From JACRPI01 sp964385055 (GTDB lineage: Archaea > Nanobdellota > Nanobdellia > Woesearchaeales > DSVV01): a stretch of 16,759 nucleotides of DNA. Both the position numbers and the translations under genes were made by a program. The notes under the pieces are model-generated. The model was not told where the DNA came from. It searched no databases and saw only the letters and a program-made list of their open reading frames with translations. The stretch covers positions 1 through 16,759 of the forward strand of contig CAYLMH010000031.1 in assembly GCA_964385055.1 (NCBI GenBank), in the 5' to 3' direction. Shown here in pieces: positions 12,937-16,759 of this stretch. Each line of letters opens with the position of its first letter. The first letter of the stretch is position 1.

Positions 12937-13590
12937 CTAAATTAAATACAATAATATTACTTGAAAACTATCTCTTACTCGTTCTGATCCTACAAGAGTA
13001 CTATCCATAGAATAAAGAGCTTTTCCATGACCTCTTGATTCTTGTTTTCTCCGCGTCCTGATGTTAATTTCTTCTGGTGAAAGATTACTTAGAATTGTTC
13101 CGTTTCCTTTATCCTCAACAATAGTGAGAATTCCTCTCTCGCCACCATACATACGAACCTTAACAGGACCATTCTCCCCGTATAATGAACCATGCTCAAT
13201 TGCATTGAGCACTGCTTCTTCTACAATTGCTTCATATTTTGGTGCTTTCTCTTTCTCTGCAAAATACGCAAAAATGACTTCACTGATCCTCGTCTCATTA
13301 TACGCATTAAAATATTCTTCAGAAAGATCTTTCATTGCATCTCTATTTCCTTCTCTTACTTTTGCGCGTTTTTCATTAATATTACGTAGTGCTTCTGGAC
13401 GTACTGCATTTCTATCAAACTCCCACTCAAAATCCCAGTAAGAAGAATTGCCTTTGTATGTAAATCTTCCTTCTTCAAAATCTGGTGCTTCTAAACGGTC
13501 TCTTATCGCGTCATCAAGCGTTCCTATTTGTATTAGTGAACCAATTCTTTCTTGAGCAATAATGCTATTTAACGATTCTACAACTACCAT
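12937..13590 (-). CDS. GHKL ATPase resembling anti-sigma serine kinase (RsbW/SpoIIAB-like)
   Basis: 217 residues. The C-terminal half is a Bergerat-fold ATP-binding domain: N-box EEAVLNAIEHGS (124-135) with N129 and H133, G1 box EDKGNG (159-164) with D160, G162 and G164, and G2-like ESRGHGKALYSMDST (184-198). There is no histidine-kinase dimerisation helix or membrane segment, so it resembles stand-alone anti-sigma/serine kinases (HATPase_c_2) more than sensor kinases. The N-terminal 110 residues are charged and unrecognised; the middle has a helical stretch (EEYFNAYNETRISEVIF). No anti-anti-sigma (STAS) gene or phosphatase gene is adjacent, and archaea have no sigma factor, so the partner is unknown. 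The start is supported by TTTTTAAA centred 26 nt upstream. Confidence 0.88.
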   Translation of the reverse strand: MVVVESLNSIIAQERIGSLIQIGTLDDAIRDRLEAPDFEEGRFTYKGNSSYWDFEWEFDRNAVRPEALRNINEKRAKVREGNRDAMKDLSEEYFNAYNETRISEVIFAYFAEKEKAPKYEAIVEEAVLNAIEHGSLYGENGPVKVRMYGGERGILTIVEDKGNGTILSNLSPEEINIRTRRKQESRGHGKALYSMDSTLVGSERVRDSFQVILLYLI

Positions 13591-13611
13591 GTGGTGGTTA
13601 ATTAAGGGGTG

Positions 13612-13619
13612 TTTTTAAA
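13612..13619 (-). promoter_or_regulatory. TATA box of the GHKL ATPase gene
   Basis: TTTAAAAA on the minus strand, centred 25-26 nt before ATG 13590. Confidence 0.6.
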
Positions 13620-13671
13620 TTTTTGTTCAGAAAAAATCAAAGAAATAAAATTAAAAAAGAAAACAGTAAAC

Positions 13672-14205
13672 TTATTCTGTAGCTTCCTCAGCAGCGACAC
13701 ATACTCCTGCGGAACATTTGTCTGATGGGCAATCATAAGTTTCTCTTCCATGGCTTCCATCTTCTTCACAATAACTTTCATATAATCGTCCTGGGAAGTT
13801 TTCATTTTCGCTGCATCGGTCAAAGTCTGTGACCCCACGTGCATCAACCATGTTTCCTGCAAGTTCATAATTTTTACCGCCATCACTGTCTGTACAGCCT
13901 GCTTGTGACGCGCCTTCATATGCAGCTTCTGTTGTTTCTTCAGCTACTACTTCTTCTGTTGCAGTTTCTTCTGTTGTTTCTGTTTCAGCAGCTTCTTCTT
14001 CAGCGCTTTCTGTTGTCTCTTCGACAACTGCTTCTTCAGTTGTTTCTTCAACAGTTGGTTGTTCTGCAACAACTTCTGCTGGTGCTGTTTCTTCTGTTGT
14101 TTCTCCTTCAGCAGCTTCCTCTGTTGTTTCTGCTGTTTCACTACCACAGCCCGCAATAACAAGCGCAGCAAACAATATACCTAATACCAATAATAATTTC
14201 TTCAT
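13672..14205 (-). CDS. Secreted lipoprotein with Glu/Thr-rich stalk and Cys-rich domain
   Basis: 177 residues. The signal peptide MKKLLLVLGILFAALVIAGC has the lipobox IAGC with C20 as the lipidated residue. A long stalk (about residues 22-95) consists almost only of Glu, Thr, Ala and Val. A compact domain follows with six cysteines (GCTDSDGG, DRCSE, SYCEE, DCPSDKC, GVCV). The DSDGG and CP..C..G.C spacing recurs in extracellular proteins of Woesearchaeota-like genomes; function is unknown. The start is ATG 14205, not TTG 14211, because GGAGGG (minus, 14213-14218) stands 7 nt upstream. It is likely exposed on the cell surface and may serve attachment or host contact; that is inference. Confidence 0.92.
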   Translation of the reverse strand: MKKLLLVLGILFAALVIAGCGSETAETTEEAAEGETTEETAPAEVVAEQPTVEETTEEAVVEETTESAEEEAAETETTEETATEEVVAEETTEAAYEGASQAGCTDSDGGKNYELAGNMVDARGVTDFDRCSENENFPGRLYESYCEEDGSHGRETYDCPSDKCSAGVCVAAEEATE

Positions 14206-14212
14206 AGTCAAT

Positions 14213-14218
14213 CCCTCC
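14213..14218 (-). promoter_or_regulatory. Shine-Dalgarno site of the lipoprotein gene
   Basis: GGAGGG on the minus strand, 7 nt before ATG 14205. It sets the start against the in-frame TTG at 14211. Confidence 0.7.
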
Positions 14219-14302
14219 TGTTTTCAATATCGATAGTATAGTATTTTACTCTATCACAGAATTGTCACTTCTTCGATCTTTATAAAATTTTAGAAAGCAG
14301 TC

Positions 14303-14635
14303 CTATTCTTGAAGTGTTTCTTCAGTTATATTTTGAGAATCTCCATCTGTGCCATCTCTTTTCGTCAGCACTATTTCTATTGTCGAGACTCTAATATTTT
14401 TCCCTTCTTCATTTTCAAAGCCTTCACTGCCAATGTTAATTGCCTTGACATCAATTTGATCTGTAAGAAAACGCTTTGTCGCGACTTCAGAAACATCCAC
14501 TGCGCGGGATATGAATTTGCCTCGCGCTTTGACAATCACTTCAGAAGCTTCCTTTGTGGTGAACTGCATCACGATACTGGTTACATAATTCATAAACGGC
14601 TTGTTGCCTATAAAAATAGAGTTATCACCTGTCAT
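14303..14635 (-). CDS. albA: DNA/RNA-binding protein Alba
   Basis: Alba is a small basic dimeric chromatin and RNA-binding protein of archaea. 110 residues. Hallmarks: NSIFIGNKPFMNYVTSIVMQ (5-24), with the lysine at K12 in the position acetylated in other Albas, then VIVKARGKFISRAVDVSEVA (34-53), TKRFLTD and the C-terminal strand VSTIEIVLTK. An extra acidic tail of about 18 residues (RDGTDGDSQNITEETLQE) extends past the usual end. GAGGTG (minus, 14642-14647) is 6 nt before the ATG. It lies 62 nt downstream of the S17e gene on the same strand and probably shares its transcript. Confidence 0.95.
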   Translation of the reverse strand: MTGDNSIFIGNKPFMNYVTSIVMQFTTKEASEVIVKARGKFISRAVDVSEVATKRFLTDQIDVKAINIGSEGFENEEGKNIRVSTIEIVLTKRDGTDGDSQNITEETLQE

Positions 14636-14641
14636 CTACGC

Positions 14642-14647
14642 CACCTC
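14642..14647 (-). promoter_or_regulatory. Shine-Dalgarno site of albA
   Basis: GAGGTG, 6 nt before ATG 14635. Identical in motif and spacing to the sites of the two Cys-rich paralogues. Confidence 0.75.
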
Positions 14648-14697
14648 TTTTTTTAACAGTCAATGTTGAAAAATGAAAGGAATCAAAAAAATAGTTT

Positions 14698-14889
14698 TTA
14701 CTCTGTGCTTTTTTGCATGATTCGTGTTACATATCCTGCAACAGTGTTTCTGATTTTTTTGGATTTGGTGTCCAAATATTTTGAAACAAGTTCCTTATTT
14801 TCTGCAAAACTCTTCTTGAATGCAGTCGGATATGCTTTCACTAACTGGTTTGTTGCTCTTTTAATCGGCATTGTTTTAATTCTACCCAT
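14698..14889 (-). CDS. rps17e: 30S ribosomal protein S17e
   Basis: Small-subunit ribosomal protein found only in archaea and eukaryotes. 63 residues, close to the usual archaeal length of 60-70. The sequence MGRIKTMPIKRATNQLVKAY, then FAENKELV and SKKIRNTVAGYVTRIM, matches the family from end to end. The start is ATG 14889; an in-frame upstream ATG at 14904 would add MRSDD, which is not typical, and GGAGTG (minus, 14895-14900) is 5 nt before 14889. TTATAAAG (minus, 14941-14948) predicts a leader of about 30 nt holding that site. The likely first gene of an S17e-Alba unit. Confidence 0.95.
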   Translation of the reverse strand: MGRIKTMPIKRATNQLVKAYPTAFKKSFAENKELVSKYLDTKSKKIRNTVAGYVTRIMQKSTE

Positions 14890-14894
14890 GTCAT

Positions 14895-14900
14895 CACTCC
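14895..14900 (-). promoter_or_regulatory. Shine-Dalgarno site of rps17e
   Basis: GGAGTG on the minus strand, 5 nt before ATG 14889. It decides the start against ATG 14904. Confidence 0.65.
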
Positions 14901-14940
14901 TCATATTTTAGTATTTGTTTCCATCAAAAAACAAAAACAC

Positions 14941-14948
14941 CTTTATAA
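14941..14948 (-). promoter_or_regulatory. TATA box of the rps17e-albA unit
   Basis: TTATAAAG on the minus strand. Expected transcription start near 14918, giving a leader of about 30 nt. Confidence 0.6.
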
Positions 14949-15054
14949 TTGTTTCTATTTATTCTGTTATTTGTTTCTTGGAAGGTACAAAAATATGTCT
15001 TTACTGTATGCTCTTTGTATTTTTTTGTTCAATATTGAAGTAAAGTAAAGACAA

Positions 15055-15121
15055 AAAGACGCTCGACAAATGCTCGCGTCTTTGCACACAAGGTCTCACA
15101 TTAAGCGTTCGACCTTGTGTG
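15055..15121. repeat. Two adjacent perfect stem-loops
   Basis: AAAGACGC/GCGTCTTT (15055-15062/15076-15083) and CACACAAGGTC/GACCTTGTGTG (15085-15095/15111-15121), 8 and 11 bp without mismatch, loops of 13 and 15 nt, separated by one base. They could be a bidirectional terminator, part of a structured RNA, or element ends. Confidence 0.8.
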
Positions 15122-15131
15122 TTCTTTCCAA

Positions 15132-15263
15132 TACAAAAACAACAACATGGCCAGACGGAGCGAACGAGGTTGCCTTACGAAGTGAGGCGTTCTCGTTCGC
15201 GAAGTAGGGCATACGAACGAAGTGAGCATGACCGTCTGTGCCATGCTTGTTGTTGTTTTTGTA
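15132..15263. repeat. 132-bp imperfect palindrome with internal hairpin
   Basis: The outer arms 15132-15158 and 15232-15263 pair over 27 bp: TACAAAAACAACAACA with its complement, then, after a 4-nt bulge, TGGC, then, after a 1-nt bulge, CAGACGG. Inside, GCGAACGAG/CTCGTTCGC (15160-15168/15192-15200) encloses GCCTTAC-GAA-GTGAGGC (15172-15188), a 7-bp stem (one G-U) with a GAA triloop. The right inner part contains GAACGAAGTGAGC (15215-15227), a near copy of 12729-12741. It could be a structured noncoding RNA or a miniature palindromic element; no ORF or transposase is present. Confidence 0.8.
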
Positions 15264-15303
15264 ACTGTATTTTGTACTCTAAACTTTGACATTCTTTTGG
15301 ACA

Positions 15304-15313
15304 AAATTTAAAT
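15304..15313 (+). promoter_or_regulatory. TATA box of the gene at 15337
   Basis: An AAATTTAAATA-type stretch centred about 28 nt before ATG 15337. Confidence 0.6.
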
Positions 15314-15336
15314 AAAACAAACAAAATAGATTTCTT

Positions 15337-15696
15337 ATGTGGTTCGATAGTATCATCCTCGACATACTTGTCTTCATCCTTGCAGCAATTCCTCTTTATT
15401 TCGCAGTTGACTTTCTTGGCGGCAAAACATCATTCCTCAACGTTGTTTTAGTAAATTTGGTCACTGGCGTGTTATACTCTGTTCTTCGTTCATGGTCTTT
15501 CTTTGGTGGTATTCTTGCATTTATCCTCATGCTCTGGATTTATCACGAGGTTTTCCGACTGAAATGGGTTAAAGCATTCCTTGCATGGCTCTTGCAATTT
15601 GTTTTCATGGCATTGTTTTACTTGCTCTTGTTTTTCATCGGATTACTGTTTGGCGTTGCTTTCTTCATGAGCATGATGCCATGGAGAATGTTTTGA
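15337..15696 (+). CDS. Unrecognised four-helix membrane protein
   Basis: 119 residues, almost entirely hydrophobic, no family recognised. Membrane segments at about residues 6-24 (IILDILVFILAAIPLYFAV), 32-50 (SFLNVVLVNLVTGVLYSVL), 52-70 (SWSFFGGILAFILMLWIYH) and 80-112 (a long one, perhaps two helices, ending FFMSMM). A short basic loop (FRLKWVKAF) separates the last two, suggesting that this loop is cytoplasmic. No catalytic motif or conserved polar cluster is seen. The leaderless start is set by the TATA box at 15304-15313. It precedes the cytidylate kinase gene by 50 nt, but that gene has its own TATA box. Confidence 0.87.
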   Translation: MWFDSIILDILVFILAAIPLYFAVDFLGGKTSFLNVVLVNLVTGVLYSVLRSWSFFGGILAFILMLWIYHEVFRLKWVKAFLAWLLQFVFMALFYLLLFFIGLLFGVAFFMSMMPWRMF

Positions 15697-15716
15697 TCTG
15701 TTTTACAGTGGCAAAA

Positions 15717-15724
15717 TTAATATA
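15717..15724 (+). promoter_or_regulatory. TATA box of the cytidylate kinase gene
   Basis: TTAATATA is centred 26-27 nt before ATG 15747. Confidence 0.6.
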
Positions 15725-15746
15725 GCACTTCTTCTGTTTATCCTCT

Positions 15747-16220
15747 ATGGCGCAACAACAATCCGCAAAACCTATTCGCATCACTATTTCTGGTGAAGCG
15801 GGCTCTGGCAAAAGCACTGTGGCTGACATTATCGCAAACAAACTGAAACTCAAGCGACATTCTACTGGAGATTACATGCGCACGATGGCTGCTGCGCGCG
15901 GCGTGACCATTATTGAACTCAACAAGATTGGAGAAACTGATCCTCGCATCGACAAAGAACTCGATGATTGGCAGAAAAAATTAGAAAAGAAAAAAGACGA
16001 AGGATTTGTTCTTGACTCTCGTTTGGGGTTTCATTTTATTCCTTCCAGCATTAAGATTTTTTTGTCTGCGGATATTAAAGTACGCGCTGAACGAATCTAT
16101 AATGATCAACGGCTTGTTGAAGATAACCCTTCTCTCAAAAAAACCATTGAAAATATCAAAAAACGCCAGACATTGGAGCGAGAGGTTGCGGAGAAGGTTA
16201 TTGCGTTTGTGCTGAAGTGA
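15747..16220 (+). CDS. cmk: Cytidylate kinase, archaeal type, C-terminally shortened
   Basis: Phosphorylates CMP/dCMP with ATP in pyrimidine salvage. 157 residues against about 180-190 for archaeal Cmk. The P-loop GEAGSGKST (16-24), NMP-binding STGDYMR (39-45), the DPRIDKELDDWQ stretch (65-76), VLDSRLGFHF (88-97) and the lid arginines RAERIYND (113-120) are all present. After KKRQTLERE the usual segment of about 30 residues (RY..lYGIDxxDxxxYDLVIDT...PEE) is missing, and the text jumps to VAEKVIAFVLK, which looks like the normal last helix. A deletion between two GAG codons would explain this. Whether the enzyme still works is unknown; the lost strand is part of the core in relatives. Confidence 0.88.
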   Translation: MAQQQSAKPIRITISGEAGSGKSTVADIIANKLKLKRHSTGDYMRTMAAARGVTIIELNKIGETDPRIDKELDDWQKKLEKKKDEGFVLDSRLGFHFIPSSIKIFLSADIKVRAERIYNDQRLVEDNPSLKKTIENIKKRQTLEREVAEKVIAFVLK

Positions 16221-16229
16221 AGAAGAAAA

Positions 16230-16237
16230 TATTTAAA
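16230..16237 (+). promoter_or_regulatory. TATA box of the gene at 16260
   Basis: TATTTAAA is centred 26 nt before ATG 16260. Confidence 0.65.
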
Positions 16238-16259
16238 CTTTGTTGTTCTGATCAGTTTT

Positions 16260-16694
16260 ATGAAAAATGAAAATAAAGTATGCATAGAAAATAAAATATT
16301 ACTCTTAATAGTCGTTATAGCAATTATATTTATTCTAAAAAATTTGTTTATTTTATTAAAAACAACTTCTTTATTCTTTATCATCGTAGATTTACTTTCT
16401 TTAATGATTTATGCTCTTGCAATATTTGGTTTGTTAAAAAATAATAAATCATGGGCGTGGATCATAGTGAGTATTCCTATTTTATTCAATCTACTTAACC
16501 CATTAAAACCAAATTTCCAGATGGCTGATTCTTTTACTTATAGTTATGGTACTGTAATTGTTCTCTTTCAAGCAATATTTAATTCAGATCCCCAAATTGC
16601 AATACGAAAAGCTATAGAATCAGTTATTCCTATGATAATCCTTCTTTTCATAATGATTAATATTTTCCGTTTCAGAAAAAAGACAAGTGCTTGA
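16260..16694 (+). CDS. Unrecognised AT-rich membrane protein
   Basis: 144 residues, no family recognised. Four hydrophobic segments: about 13-33 (ILLLIVVIAIIFILKNLFIL), 37-58 (SLFFIIVDLLSLMIYALAIFG), 66-78 (WAWIIVSIPILFN) and 123-138 (IPMIILLFIMINIFRF), with a polar extracytoplasmic-like loop (NPLKPNFQMADSFTYSYG) between the third and fourth. The C-terminus is basic (RFRKKTSA), consistent with a cytoplasmic end. Codon use is strongly AT-biased, as in the gene at 10516. The start is fixed by TATTTAAA 26 nt upstream. It follows cmk by 39 nt but is probably its own transcription unit. Confidence 0.82.
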   Translation: MKNENKVCIENKILLLIVVIAIIFILKNLFILLKTTSLFFIIVDLLSLMIYALAIFGLLKNNKSWAWIIVSIPILFNLLNPLKPNFQMADSFTYSYGTVIVLFQAIFNSDPQIAIRKAIESVIPMIILLFIMINIFRFRKKTSA

Positions 16695-16723
16695 AGATTT
16701 AAATAATGTTTTTTTCCAAAACA

Positions 16724-16729
16724 TTTAAA
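16724..16729 (+). promoter_or_regulatory. Possible TATA box of a gene beyond the window
   Basis: TTTAAA in an ACATTTAAAAAC context, the same form as other promoters here. Transcription would start near 16753, so the gene would begin at or after the window end. Confidence 0.4.
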
Positions 16730-16759
16730 AACATCCTCCTAATAACTTCTCTTATTCTT

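Larger units (their letters stand above)
14949..15336. other. Noncoding spacer rich in inverted repeats
   Basis: No supportable gene on either strand. Besides promoters at both ends it holds three consecutive stem-loops between 15055 and 15263 (listed separately) and an AT-rich stretch at 14985-15050 with nothing recognisable. Confidence 0.7.

Noticed and set aside
13839..14159. 106-residue Leu-rich plus-strand ORF
   Set aside because: It is the antisense of the Glu/Thr-rich stalk of the lipoprotein; the Leu and Gln runs come from repeated GAA/ACA-type codons.
1..16759. CRISPR arrays, rRNA genes, box C/D RNAs and intact transposase genes
   Set aside because: No regularly spaced repeats, no rRNA-like sequence, no credible C/D box pair and no DDE or serine/tyrosine recombinase motifs were found by eye.

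Overview
The window is archaeal and most likely from a DPANN-type genome of the Woesearchaeota/Pacearchaeota kind. That lineage call is inference. It rests on archaeal-type prolyl-tRNA synthetase, diphthine synthase, ribosomal protein S17e, Alba and FtsZ, on a tRNA with no encoded CCA, on AT-rich spacers, and on small membrane-anchored Cys-rich proteins and a Glu/Thr-rich lipoprotein of a style common in those lineages. Most first genes of transcription units have a TATA-like box centred about 25-28 nt before the start codon, which means leaderless mRNA. A minority have a GAGGTG-type Shine-Dalgarno and a real leader.

Layout. 1-773 is the 3' part of ftsZ, followed by about 390 nt of hairpin-rich spacer with T-tracts. 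1167-2905 is a two-gene unit: a PIN-like protein overlapping dph5 by 4 nt. proS converges on it from the minus strand (2927-4378). 4441-5180 (minus) holds two tandem paralogous small membrane proteins with duplicated promoters and divergent Cys-rich tails; a third, looser relative is at 6847-7131. Between them are an unrecognised charged protein (5324-6037) and a class I O-methyltransferase (6218-6793). 7177-8850 encodes a double ThyX-like protein.

9000-9750 looks like an accessory insertion: an orphan gene broken by one frameshift, flanked by short inverted repeats and followed by a sequence resembling half of an integron attC site. An SFM1-like SPOUT methyltransferase gene (9743-10312, minus) abuts it, followed by a small membrane protein. 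Next on the minus strand come a 2-hydroxyacid dehydrogenase and an isoprenylcysteine-methyltransferase-like gene 1 nt apart, with a possible 54-residue ORF after them. A tRNA-Arg(UCG) (12802-12875, minus) has a 19-bp copy of its 3' end about 94 bp downstream.

The last third holds a GHKL-type ATPase resembling anti-sigma kinases, a Cys-rich lipoprotein, an S17e-Alba pair with strong Shine-Dalgarno sites, a highly structured noncoding stretch (15055-15263) built of three consecutive hairpins, a four-helix membrane protein, a cytidylate kinase that appears to lack its C-terminal segment, and another membrane protein.

The housekeeping theme is translation (dph5, proS, S17e, tRNA-Arg, SFM1-like) plus chromatin and cell division (Alba, FtsZ). 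The unexplained material is the Cys-rich envelope family, the 9-kb insertion, the tRNA-end repeat and the 15.1-kb structured element. No CRISPR array, rRNA or intact insertion sequence was seen.
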